A stretch of DNA of 59,108 nt from positions 1-59,108 of the forward strand of contig NZ_LMWH01000249.1 in the NCBI RefSeq assembly GCF_001507435.1, given 5' to 3'. Below the pieces are notes generated by a model. The model made no database searches and had not been told where the DNA came from. It saw nothing but the letters and a program-made list of their open reading frames with translations. Positions 23,865-32,403 of this stretch are shown here, piece after piece. This stretch comes from Streptomyces sp. NRRL F-5122. GTDB taxonomy: Bacteria > Actinomycetota > Actinomycetes > Streptomycetales > Streptomycetaceae. The stretch's first letter is position 1; every line of letters begins with the position of its first letter. The position numbers and the translations under genes are program-made.

Positions 23865-24647
23865 ATGCATTCCTTGCAGTTCACTGCCGAGTCGTCGTCG
23901 AACGGCATGCTCGAGCGCGGCTTCACCGTCGGTGAGATCCCCGGCGTTCTCTGGTCGCCGGTTGCGGGCGCCGATCGTGCGCCTCTGGTACTGATGGGGC
24001 ACGGCGGCGGAACCCACAAGAAGGCACCGGCCATGTCGGGCCGTGCACAGCGCCTCGTGGCCGGCTGCGGCTTCCACGTCGCGGTCATCGACGCACCGGG
24101 TCACGGCGACCGGCCGCGCACGGCACATGACGAGCAGGAGATCGCCGCCCTGTACCGGGCGAGGTCCGCGGGCGAACCGGAAGGCCCGATCGTCGTCCGC
24201 TACAACGCGCATCTGGCGGAACTCGCCGTGCCCGAGTGGCGGGCGACCCTGGACGCCCTCCAGGAGGTTCCGGAGATCGGCGCCGACGGGCCGGTCGGCT
24301 ACTTCGGTATCAATATGGGCACCGCGATCGGGGTGCCGCTGGTGGCGGTCGAACCCAGGATCACGGCCGCGGTCTTCGGTCAGCACTGGCCCGATGTGCT
24401 CGCCGAGAAGGCCCGGCAGATCACCATCCCGATCGAGTTCGACATGCAGTGGGACGACGAGCACATTCCGCGCGAGGCGGGTCTGGCCCTGTTCGACGCC
24501 TTCGCCTCGAAGGAGAAGACGTTGCACGCCAACGCGGGCAGGCACAAGGAGTTGCCCCGGTTCGAGGCCGACAGCGCGGTCCGCTTCTTCGCCCGGCACT
24601 TCGGCCGGACGGTCGCCTCGTCGGCGGGACGTGAATTGCTGTCCTGA
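23865..24647 (+). CDS. Alpha/beta-hydrolase (dienelactone-hydrolase-like) lacking the nucleophile serine
   Basis: The 260-aa protein has the oxyanion region PLVLMGHGGGTHK, then IDAPGHGDRPRT, the candidate acid in MQWDDEHIPREAGLALFDAF and a candidate His in AGRHKELPRFE. The nucleophile elbow reads GYFGINMGT, so Asn150 (AAT) replaces the serine of G-x-S-x-G. Close relatives, as I recall them, have GLSMG here. All other landmarks are intact, so it is either catalytically dead with a binding role or has altered chemistry. ATG 23865 follows GAAAGGC. It is preceded by an operator, a leader ORF and a hairpin. Confidence 0.8.
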   Translation: MHSLQFTAESSSNGMLERGFTVGEIPGVLWSPVAGADRAPLVLMGHGGGTHKKAPAMSGRAQRLVAGCGFHVAVIDAPGHGDRPRTAHDEQEIAALYRARSAGEPEGPIVVRYNAHLAELAVPEWRATLDALQEVPEIGADGPVGYFGINMGTAIGVPLVAVEPRITAAVFGQHWPDVLAEKARQITIPIEFDMQWDDEHIPREAGLALFDAFASKEKTLHANAGRHKELPRFEADSAVRFFARHFGRTVASSAGRELLS

Positions 24648-24771
24648 CGTGGGCTGTTGCGGCGTCCCGCCGTTCGGCCGGGCGTCGCATCGGCGGCGCC
24701 GAGTTCCTGAGGTGCTGCCTGTGCCTGGGCACATGGGGCGGGCTGTGGCGGCAGGCTGCGCCGTTTCTCGT

Positions 24772-24812
24772 CGGTCCGCCCGCGCCCGGCCGGTGCGGGC
24801 GCGAGCGGACCG
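24772..24812. terminator. Bidirectional terminator hairpin
   Basis: CGGTCCGC-C-CGCGCCCG (24772-24788) pairs with CGGGCGCG-A-GCGGACCG (24796-24812): 16 base pairs with one internal mismatch and a 7-nt loop. It lies between the convergent hydrolase and glycosidase genes and can serve both. Confidence 0.7.
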
Positions 24813-24880
24813 GCTCGGTGATGGTTACGGACGGCGACGGTCTGCCGTCCGACTCGTCGTCGGAAGGTTCCGCCCGGGTG

Positions 24881-27496
24881 TCACGCGCACCCCGCCGGCA
24901 CCGGCCGTGACGCATCGTCGATCAGGGCGTCCTGGGCCGCCTTCACCCGTGCTACATCGGGTTTGACCACCTTGCGGTCGTACGTCAACAGACCGTTGAG
25001 CTCGCCCTCGACGTCCGAGATCTGTGTGTAGACCGCTCCGTTGCCGCCGCGGCACGCGAGTGCGTGGACTTCGGTCAGCTTCTGCAGGTAGTCGTCGGTA
25101 TAGGTCGTGGGGTCGACGTCGACATACGACTGCTGCACCGACCAGGCGTGGCCCGGTATTCCGAGGCCCAAGCCCCCGTACTCTCCACTGACCAGGGCCC
25201 GTTGACCGTCCGGGTGCGGTGGCAGGGCCGGGCTCGGATAGCCGTGCTCGTCCATGATGTCGCCGGCTCCGCCGTCGTTGCCGAGGTTGAGGCCCGACAT
25301 GTTGTTGACCAGACGGCTGGGGTCCCAGGACTTGGCCTGCGAAGCGACACGGCCGATGTCGTACTGGCCCCAGCCCTCGTTGAAGACGACCCACATGACC
25401 ACTGCCGGGCTGCTGATGTGTTCGTCGATCATCTCCTTCATCTCGTGCTCGTACTCGGTGCGGGCCGCCGTGGAGGGGTTCACACCCGCGGTCATCGCCG
25501 GCATGTCCTGCCACACGAGCAGGCCCAGTCGGTCGGCCCAGTAGAACCACCGGTCGGGTTCCACCTTGATGTGCTTGCGGACGGCGTTGAAGCCCATGTT
25601 CTTGTGCATCTTCAGGTCGTACGCGAGGGCCTCGTCGCTCGGTGCGGTGTACAGGCCGTCCGGCCAGAACCCCTGGTCGAGTGTGGCCATCATGAAGACC
25701 GGTTTGCCGTTGAGGACCGTGCGCGGGACGCCGTCGATCTTCTGCACCTCGATGGAGCGCATACCGAAGTAGCTGTCGACGCGGTCGGCGCCGACGCTCA
25801 CTCTGAGGTCGTAGAGGAACGGGTGGTCGGGTGACCACAGGCGTGCGTGCGGGATCCGCAAGGTCAGCGGTTGGCCGGTGCGGCCGGTGGCGGCGGCCAC
25901 CTTGTGCTTGCCGTCGTAGGCCGTTGCGGTGACGCTGACGCCGTCGCGTACGCCCTGCGGTTCGACGGTCAGGGTGCCGCTGTCGACATGCGGGGTCAGT
26001 TTCAGCTGGTCGACGTGGTCACGCGCCACGGGCTCCAGCCATACCGTCTGCCAGATTCCGGAGGTCGGGGTGTACCAGATGCCGCTCGGGTCGAGGCGCT
26101 GCTTGCCGATCGGCGGGTTCTCACCGTTCGCGGCATCCGTCGGGTCGTAGACACCGACAATGAGTTCCTGGCTGCGGCCGGGCTTGAGGGCGTCGGTGAT
26201 GTCGGCACTGAACTTGTCGTAGCCACCCTTGTGTTCGGCGACCTTGGTGCCGTTGACATAGACCTCGGCCTGCCAGTCGACGGCGCCGAAGTTCAGTTGC
26301 AGCCGCTTGTTGTCGCCGATCTTCCAGCCCGGGGGCACCGTGAAGGTGCGGCGATACCACATCCGGTCCTCGTGCCGTTCTATGCCCGAGAGCTGGGATT
26401 CGACGGGGTAGGGGACGAGGATCTGCTCGGCGAGCTTGCGGCCGACGGGCGGATTTTCGCCCGCTGTCGCCGCGGCGAACTGCCAGCTGCCGTTGAGGTT
26501 CTGCCAGGCGTCGCGAGTGAGCTGCGGGCGCGGGTACTCGCGGTGGGCGTTGGCCGGCGTGACGTCGTCGGCCCATTTGGTGCGCAGCTCGTAGGTGGAA
26601 TGGTTGGCGCCGCTGCTCCAGAATGCTCCGATTTCCTTGCCGTTCTTGTCGGTCAGCCCGCCTTGGCCGTCGTAGCGGACGTCCGCGAGGCCCGGCGCGG
26701 TGCCGGTCTTGTTGCCGACGACGGGTTCCTTCAGAGAGACGAGCAGGGACTTGGGGTCGGCCGGGTCGAGGCGGGCGGTGCCCAGTGGCCAGGTGGCTCC
26801 GCCGATGACCGCGTCGAGATGGTTGATGAGCCCGGTCGGCGGGGCGTTCAGCGCCTGTGCGAAGTCGAGTTGGAGGGTTCGGCCGTCGCGCTGGACGGTG
26901 GTGGCGATGGCGCCGTCGTAGTCGTAGCCCTCGGGCAGGAGGAACGCCGACTGCGGGATCGCGGCCTTGGTCCCGCCCGGCGGGGTCCAGCGCACGTGGA
27001 GGTTGGAGCCCCCGTAGTGCTCGAAGTACTCGACCTTGATGTCGTACGCCTTGCCTGCCGTCAACTCGACTGGCTCACCGCTCTGTTCGCGGTCCCAGTC
27101 GTCGACCCAGTGGTCGATCACGAGACGGCCGTCGACCCAGAGCCGGAATCCGTTGTCTCCGATGATCGAGAAGGTGGTGGGGCCCGTTCTCTCCGGCACG
27201 ATGCGCCCGGTCCAGCGGACGCTGACGTCGTCCGACTGTCCGGTGGCCGAGTTCAGGCGGGACTCCAGGGACCCGAATTCGAGTTGCGGGTCGAATCCGG
27301 TGGCCTTGAGCTGGGCGAAGTCGAAGGCTCCTGGGGCGGATTGGGTGTAGTACTCCCCCTTGAGGCCGTGGACTTCGACGGGGTCGTCCACGGGTGTCGC
27401 GGCTGAGGTGGCGGTCGGTGTCGCGGCCAGCCCTGCAATGCTCAGGGCAGCCGCGAGCAGTAAAGTCAGACGACGTCCGACTGGTCTGATGCGCAC
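24881..27496 (-). CDS. Secreted PA14-containing family GH2 glycoside hydrolase
   Basis: The 871-aa exported enzyme has a signal peptide (about residues 1-32, ending SAATP) and a PA14 carbohydrate-binding module at about 43-180 (LKGEYYTQSAPGAFDF, GDNGFRLWVDGRLVIDHW). The GH2 sugar-binding, immunoglobulin-like and TIM-barrel domains follow. Catalytic acid/base Glu707 lies in VVFNEGWGQYD and nucleophile Glu772 in VSGEYGG. GH2 covers beta-galactosidases, glucuronidases, mannosidases and, as I recall from Streptomyces, beta-galactofuranosidases. Divergence from a LacI regulator and proximity to a YtfQRT-YjfF-type importer favour the last. The GTG start has AAGGAGG upstream. Confidence 0.88.
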   Translation of the reverse strand: MRIRPVGRRLTLLLAAALSIAGLAATPTATSAATPVDDPVEVHGLKGEYYTQSAPGAFDFAQLKATGFDPQLEFGSLESRLNSATGQSDDVSVRWTGRIVPERTGPTTFSIIGDNGFRLWVDGRLVIDHWVDDWDREQSGEPVELTAGKAYDIKVEYFEHYGGSNLHVRWTPPGGTKAAIPQSAFLLPEGYDYDGAIATTVQRDGRTLQLDFAQALNAPPTGLINHLDAVIGGATWPLGTARLDPADPKSLLVSLKEPVVGNKTGTAPGLADVRYDGQGGLTDKNGKEIGAFWSSGANHSTYELRTKWADDVTPANAHREYPRPQLTRDAWQNLNGSWQFAAATAGENPPVGRKLAEQILVPYPVESQLSGIERHEDRMWYRRTFTVPPGWKIGDNKRLQLNFGAVDWQAEVYVNGTKVAEHKGGYDKFSADITDALKPGRSQELIVGVYDPTDAANGENPPIGKQRLDPSGIWYTPTSGIWQTVWLEPVARDHVDQLKLTPHVDSGTLTVEPQGVRDGVSVTATAYDGKHKVAAATGRTGQPLTLRIPHARLWSPDHPFLYDLRVSVGADRVDSYFGMRSIEVQKIDGVPRTVLNGKPVFMMATLDQGFWPDGLYTAPSDEALAYDLKMHKNMGFNAVRKHIKVEPDRWFYWADRLGLLVWQDMPAMTAGVNPSTAARTEYEHEMKEMIDEHISSPAVVMWVVFNEGWGQYDIGRVASQAKSWDPSRLVNNMSGLNLGNDGGAGDIMDEHGYPSPALPPHPDGQRALVSGEYGGLGLGIPGHAWSVQQSYVDVDPTTYTDDYLQKLTEVHALACRGGNGAVYTQISDVEGELNGLLTYDRKVVKPDVARVKAAQDALIDDASRPVPAGCA

Positions 27497-27543
27497 GGAT
27501 CCTCCTTGACTGAGGAAGGGTGGCGGCTCACTGCTTCAGTCTG

Positions 27544-27557
27544 TACAACGTTGGAAG
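27544..27557. promoter_or_regulatory. LacI-family operator, glycosidase side
   Basis: TACAACGTTGGAAG reads CTTCCAACGTTGTA on the other strand, matching 13 of 14 bases with CTTCCAACGATGTA at 28720-28733 upstream of the importer genes. The central CG and inverted halves are typical of LacI-family sites. It lies 48 bp upstream of the GH2 start and 97 bp upstream of the regulator start. Confidence 0.68.
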
Positions 27558-27653
27558 CACGGCAGTTGGCATGAGAGCACGGCTCCCGGCCGCTGTCCAG
27601 GGCCATGACAATGCTCCGACGTCAGGAGCTCCCATCGATGCCGAGGAGATCCC

Positions 27654-28667
27654 TTGCGGGTCAGCCTGAAGGACGTGGCCGAAAAAGCCGGCGTCTCGAT
27701 CAAGACCGTGTCCAACGTCGTGAACAACTATCCGCACGTCACGCCGGCGATGCGGGCCCGCGTCCAGCAGGCCATCGACGAACTGGGCTACCGGCCGAAC
27801 CTCACCGCTCGGCACCTGCGCAAGGGCCGCACGGGCATCATCGCGCTCGCCGTCCCCGAGCTCGGCAACCCCTACTTCGCCGAGCTGGCCGGCGCGGTGA
27901 TCGACGCTGCCGCCGAGCACGATTTCACGGTCCTGCTCGACCACACCCGTGGCCGGCGCGAGCAGGAGGTCCTCGTCAGCCAGGGCTTCAGGGCCCGGGT
28001 GATCGACGGGCTCATCCTCAGCCCCCTGGAGCTGGAGGCCGAGGACCTCCAGGGCCGGCCGGACGACGTGCCTCTGGTCCTGCTCGGCGAGCGGGAGTAC
28101 GACGCTCCGCACGACCACATCGCCATCGACAACGTGGCCGCCGCGCGCGCCGCAGTCCGCCATCTGCTCAGCCGAGGCCGCACCCGCATCGCCTACCTCG
28201 GCGCCCGTACGGACTCCGCGAACCGCCCGGCCCACCTGCGACTCGTCGGCTGGCGTGAGGAGTTGACGGCGGCGGGGGTGCCGGCCCCGGACGAGCTGGT
28301 GGTTCCGGTCGACGGCTGGGACCGGGACGACGGCGCGCGGGCCATGGCCAGGCTGCTCGACGCGGGCGTGCGGCCCGATGCCGTGTTCGCGTTCAACGAC
28401 CTGATCGCGATCGGAGCGATGCGGGTGCTGCACGAGCGCGGACTGCGGGTGCCGTGGGACATCGCCGTGGCGGGATTCGACGACATCGCCGAGAGCCGAT
28501 TCGGCGCCGTGTCGCTGACCACCGTCTCGCCGGACAAACAGGCCATCGCGCGCATGGCGGTCGCCTCGCTGCTGCGCAGCCTGTCCGGGCGCAGCGAGCC
28601 GGGCGGTCGTGAACTCATCGCGGATTTCCGGCTGGTGGAGCGGGAGAGCACCCTCGGCCGTCGCTGA
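27654..28667 (+). CDS. LacI-family transcriptional regulator
   Basis: The 337-aa protein has the LacI HTH (SLKDVAEKAGVSIKTVSNVV), the hinge helix ahead of a periplasmic-binding-like sensor domain (TGIIALAVPELGNPYFAELA) and the closing VPWDIAVAGFDDIAESRF motif. TTG 27654 is the start, with GAGGAG at a normal distance and the HTH beginning four residues in. It is divergent from the GH2 glycosidase and precedes the sugar ABC operon. Both flanking promoters carry the same operator, so it probably represses both until a sugar inducer is present. Confidence 0.9.
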   Translation: MRVSLKDVAEKAGVSIKTVSNVVNNYPHVTPAMRARVQQAIDELGYRPNLTARHLRKGRTGIIALAVPELGNPYFAELAGAVIDAAAEHDFTVLLDHTRGRREQEVLVSQGFRARVIDGLILSPLELEAEDLQGRPDDVPLVLLGEREYDAPHDHIAIDNVAAARAAVRHLLSRGRTRIAYLGARTDSANRPAHLRLVGWREELTAAGVPAPDELVVPVDGWDRDDGARAMARLLDAGVRPDAVFAFNDLIAIGAMRVLHERGLRVPWDIAVAGFDDIAESRFGAVSLTTVSPDKQAIARMAVASLLRSLSGRSEPGGRELIADFRLVERESTLGRR

Positions 28668-28719
28668 CGGCCGTCCGTTCCGTTGGGCCGAGATTTCGGA
28701 CGGCAGGGTTTACAGGCTC

Positions 28720-28733
28720 CTTCCAACGATGTA
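28720..28733. promoter_or_regulatory. LacI-family operator, importer side
   Basis: CTTCCAACGATGTA is the partner of the site at 27544-27557. It lies within a larger inverted repeat, TTTACA (28709-28714) and TGTAAA (28730-28735). It is about 100 bp upstream of the substrate-binding protein start. Confidence 0.65.
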
Positions 28734-28831
28734 AAAACCTCCTCTGAACGACGTGCACGCCGAGTTGACCGCAAGAGCCGTCCTTCCCCGTGAGCGCTCC
28801 GAGCGCCGGGGCCACGCCGTTTGGGGTACTC

Positions 28832-29929
28832 ATGAAGCACATCGCACCACTGCGTCGCGCCTCCGTGCGGACACTGCTCGCCACCGGCCTCGTCACCGGT
28901 CTGGCGCTCACCGCCGGATGTGCCAAGTCCGAAGACAGCTCCGGCAACGACAAGGCCTCCGCCCAGCAGGAGGATCCCGGCCAGGTCGTCGCCTCACCCA
29001 GCGGCGGTTCAGGGCCGAGCTGCACCATCGACTCCTACGGTGGCTCGAAGGTGGACCTGAAGTCCGCCACGGTCGGCTTCTCCCAGTCCGAGAAGGAAGC
29101 CAACCCCTTCCGAATCGCGGAGACGGCGTCCATCAAGGCCGAAGCCCAGAAGCGAGGCGTCAAGCTCCTCACCGCCAACGCCCAATCGCAGTTCTCCAAG
29201 CAGATCAGCGACGTGCAGGACCTCATCGCCAAGGGCGCCGACCTGCTGGTCATCGCCCCCCTCAACTCGGACGGCTGGGAGCCGGTGCTGCGCACCGCAT
29301 CCGCCAAGCACATCCCCATCGTGACGATCGACCGCAAGATCAACGCCGCCGCCTGCAAGGACTACGTGAGCTTCATCGGCTCCGACTTCGTCGAGCAGGG
29401 CCGGCGGGCCGCCGACCAGATGATCGAAGCGACCGGCGGCAAGGGAGAAGTCGCCATCCTGCTCGGCGCCGCAGGCAACAACGTCACCACCGAACGCACC
29501 AAGGGCTTCGAGGACCGCATCAAGGAGAAGGCGCCAGGACTCAAGATCGTCTTCCGGCAGACGGGCGACTTCGCACGCGAGAAGGGCCAGTCCGTCACGG
29601 AGAACCTGATCCAGTCCAAGCCGGGGATCAAGGGCATCTACGCCGAGAACGACGAGATGGGACTGGGCGCCGTCAACGCCCTCAAGGGCGCCGGCAAGAA
29701 GCCCGGCGACGTGAAGATCGTGACGATCGACGGAACCCGCAACGCCGTTCAGGGCATCGTGGACGGGTGGATCGACGGAGTCATCGAGTCCAACCCGCGT
29801 TTCGGACCGCTGGCATTCCAGACGCTGGACACCTTCACCCAGGGTCAGGAAGTGGCTCAGGACATCGTCATCCAGGACAGCTCCTACACCGAGAGCAATG
29901 CGAAGGCCGACCTGGGCAAGGCCTACTGA
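28832..29929 (+). CDS. Sugar ABC transporter substrate-binding lipoprotein (YtfQ-like)
   Basis: The 365-aa lipoprotein has a signal peptide ending LTAGC, with Cys30 lipidated. The Peripla_BP_4 fold is shown by ATVGFSQSEKEANPFRIAET, DLIAKGADLLVIAPLNSDGW and the hinge segment VKIVTIDGTRNAVQGIVDGW. The N-P-F-R and D-R-K-I patterns resemble the galactofuranose-binding YtfQ group more than ribose-binding RbsB. It captures a monosaccharide outside the membrane. ATG 28832 was chosen over the GTG at 28790, because the signal peptide then starts directly. It leads the importer operon. Confidence 0.85.
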   Translation: MKHIAPLRRASVRTLLATGLVTGLALTAGCAKSEDSSGNDKASAQQEDPGQVVASPSGGSGPSCTIDSYGGSKVDLKSATVGFSQSEKEANPFRIAETASIKAEAQKRGVKLLTANAQSQFSKQISDVQDLIAKGADLLVIAPLNSDGWEPVLRTASAKHIPIVTIDRKINAAACKDYVSFIGSDFVEQGRRAADQMIEATGGKGEVAILLGAAGNNVTTERTKGFEDRIKEKAPGLKIVFRQTGDFAREKGQSVTENLIQSKPGIKGIYAENDEMGLGAVNALKGAGKKPGDVKIVTIDGTRNAVQGIVDGWIDGVIESNPRFGPLAFQTLDTFTQGQEVAQDIVIQDSSYTESNAKADLGKAY

Positions 29930-29930
29930 G

Positions 29931-31448
29931 ATGCTCACGGTCACGGGACTGTGCAAATCCTTCCCCGGCGTGCGGGCCCTGTCCGATGTGGACTTCGCCG
30001 CACGCGCCGGGGAGGTGCACGCCTTGGTCGGCGAGAACGGCGCCGGCAAGTCGACACTGATCAAAGTCCTCACCGGCGTGTACCAGCCCGACGCCGGTGA
30101 GGTGACATACAACGGCACCCCTGTCCGCTTCGCCACTCCCCTGCAGGCTCAGCAGGCGGGCATCTCCACCATCTATCAGGAAGTCAACCTCGTCCCGCTG
30201 ATGAGCGTGGCCCGCAACCTCCTGCTCGGCCGCGAACCACGCAGCCGGCTGCGCCTGATCGACTTCCGCCGTATGCACCGTGAGGCGGAGGAGACCTTGC
30301 GGAGCCTCGGCATCCGGGTCGACGTACGCCGCCCCCTGCGTGAACTCGGTGTCGGCGCCCAGCAGATGGTCGCGCTCGCCCGGGCCGTGGCTGTCGACGC
30401 CCGAGTCGTGATCATGGACGAACCCACCTCGTCGTTGGAGCCCCGCGAGGTGAGCACGCTGTTCGAGGTGATACGCACGCTGCGCGAACGAGGCATCGCG
30501 GTCGTCTACGTCAGCCACCGCATGGAGGAACTGTACGAGATCTGCGACGCGGTCACCGTCCTGCGCGACGGCACGGTGGTGCACACCGGACGGCTCGCCG
30601 ACCTCGACCGGCTGCATCTGGTGTCGCTGATGCTCGGACGGGAGATCGGAGAGGTCCGCCGAGAGGGTCTGACGAAGTTCGCCGGGTCCCATGACGCCGC
30701 CGCCGAACCGGTGCTGCAGGCACAGAGACTGACGGCTCGTCATCGGCTGCATGACGTCTCGCTGTCCCTGCGTCCCGGCGAGGTGGTCGGACTCGGCGGT
30801 CTGCTCGGCTCCGGACGCAGCGAGACTGCCAGGGCCATCGCGGGCGCTCTGCCGGTCGACAGCGGCCGGGTCGTGGTGGCCGGTGCACCGGTACGCGCCG
30901 GCTCCACCCCGGCGGCGATCCGCGCCGGGATCAGCCTGCTGCCCGAGGATCGCAAGACCGAAGGGATCGTGCCGGGTCTGTCGGTGCGGGAGAACATCGC
31001 ACTCGCGGCGTTGCCGGGCCTGTCGCGCTTCGGCCTGGTGGACGACGCGCGGATCGACCGTATCGTCGACACCTTCATGAAGCGGCTGCGCATCAAGGCC
31101 TCGAGTCCCCACCAGAAGGTCGGCGAACTGTCCGGCGGCAACCAGCAGAAAGTGCTCCTCGCCCGATGGCTCGCCCTGCACCCCAAAGTCCTGCTGCTCG
31201 ACGAGCCCACCCGCGGAATCGACGTGGGCGCCAAGGCGGAAGTACAGGCTCTTGTCGACGAACTCGCCGACGAGGGCCTGGCCGTCCTGCTGATCTCCTC
31301 CGACACCGAGGAACTGATCGAGGGCAGCGACCGTGTGGTCGTGCTCAAGGACGGTGCCGTGGTACGCGAACTCACCGGAGACGCCGTCACCGAGGACGAA
31401 CTGATGCGCGCGATCGCCGACGTACCCGAGGGAGGACCTCATGGCTGA
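29931..31448 (+). CDS. Sugar ABC transporter ATP-binding protein (YtfR/RbsA-like, two ATPase domains)
   Basis: The 505-aa protein has two fused nucleotide-binding domains. Domain 1 has Walker A GENGAGKST and Walker B VVIMDEPTSSLE, with signature LGVGAQQMVALARAV. Domain 2 has degenerate Walker A GLLGSGRSE, signature LSGGNQQKVLLARWL and Walker B LLLDEPTRGIDVGAK. This asymmetric pattern is normal for RbsA/YtfR/MglA proteins. It begins one nucleotide after the binding-protein stop and overlaps the first permease by 8 nt, so expression is coupled. Confidence 0.9.
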   Translation: MLTVTGLCKSFPGVRALSDVDFAARAGEVHALVGENGAGKSTLIKVLTGVYQPDAGEVTYNGTPVRFATPLQAQQAGISTIYQEVNLVPLMSVARNLLLGREPRSRLRLIDFRRMHREAEETLRSLGIRVDVRRPLRELGVGAQQMVALARAVAVDARVVIMDEPTSSLEPREVSTLFEVIRTLRERGIAVVYVSHRMEELYEICDAVTVLRDGTVVHTGRLADLDRLHLVSLMLGREIGEVRREGLTKFAGSHDAAAEPVLQAQRLTARHRLHDVSLSLRPGEVVGLGGLLGSGRSETARAIAGALPVDSGRVVVAGAPVRAGSTPAAIRAGISLLPEDRKTEGIVPGLSVRENIALAALPGLSRFGLVDDARIDRIVDTFMKRLRIKASSPHQKVGELSGGNQQKVLLARWLALHPKVLLLDEPTRGIDVGAKAEVQALVDELADEGLAVLLISSDTEELIEGSDRVVVLKDGAVVRELTGDAVTEDELMRAIADVPEGGPHG

Positions 31449-32403
31449 CGTCAGCCTCGCCCGCGTCACAGTGGACCGCGACCGGGCGCTGCGCCTCCTG
31501 CAGAACTACGGCGTGTACGGCGGTGTCATGGTTCTGCTGGTCTTCAACTTCGCCTTCACCGCGCACTTCGCCTCCGCCGAGAACTTCCGCACCCAGGCCG
31601 TGCAGGTCGCCCCAGTGCTGATCGTCGCCCTCGGCATGGCCCTCGCGATCGGCACGGAGGGCGTCGACCTGTCGGTCGGTTCGGTCATGGCCCTGTCCAC
31701 GTCGCTGCTGTCCCTCTACCTGGGTTACGGGCCCTGGATCGCCACGCTGATCGCCGTCGTCGGCGGCATCCTGGTCGGCGCGGCCAACGGGGCGCTCATC
31801 GCGTTCGTGGGTGTGCAGCCCATCGTCGCCACACTCGCGCTGATGGTCGGCGCCCGTGGTCTCGCACTGGTCCTGCTCCCCCAGCTCAAGGACGTCCGCA
31901 ATCCCGGTATGGCAGCACTCGGCTCCGGTGACGTGCTGGGCATCCCGTATCTGGTGCTGATCGCCGCCGCCCTGGCACTGCTCGTGGCGTTCGTCGTCAA
32001 ACGCTCCACGTTCGGCCGCCGCCTGTTGGCCATCGGGGACAGCCGGCCGGCCGCGCGTCTCGCGGGACTGCCCGTGCGACGGGTTCTGATCGTGGTCTAC
32101 GTGTGTTCGGGCGCTCTGGCGGCGGTCGCAGGCGTGCTGGCCACCGCTCGCCTCACCGCGAGCGATCCCACCTCACTGGGCACGCTGATGGAACTGTCGG
32201 CCATCACCGCGGTGGTGGTCGGAGGTACCCCGCTCAGCGGCGGTCGGGTCCGCATCGGCGGAACGGTCGCGGGCGCCGTACTGATCCAACTGCTCACCAC
32301 CACGCTCATCAAGCACGACCTGCCGCCGTCATGGACGCAGATCGCGCAGGCCGTAGTGATCGTCGGTGCCGTCTACGCAGCACGTGAGCGAGGGAAGCGA
32401 TGA
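31441..32403 (+). CDS. Sugar ABC transporter permease (YtfT-like)
   Basis: The 320-aa BPD_transp_2 family protein has eight to ten hydrophobic segments. GTEGVDLSVGSVMALSTSLL is the conserved GxDLSVG motif, and NNGALIAFVG-type residues follow. The second half contains GVLATARLTASDPTSLGTLMEL and GGTPLSGGRVRIGGTVAGAV. ATG 31441 follows GAGGGAGGACCTC. A second permease gene overlaps its stop, so the transporter uses a heterodimeric channel, as in E. coli YtfT-YjfF. Confidence 0.88.
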   Translation: MADVSLARVTVDRDRALRLLQNYGVYGGVMVLLVFNFAFTAHFASAENFRTQAVQVAPVLIVALGMALAIGTEGVDLSVGSVMALSTSLLSLYLGYGPWIATLIAVVGGILVGAANGALIAFVGVQPIVATLALMVGARGLALVLLPQLKDVRNPGMAALGSGDVLGIPYLVLIAAALALLVAFVVKRSTFGRRLLAIGDSRPAARLAGLPVRRVLIVVYVCSGALAAVAGVLATARLTASDPTSLGTLMELSAITAVVVGGTPLSGGRVRIGGTVAGAVLIQLLTTTLIKHDLPPSWTQIAQAVVIVGAVYAARERGKR

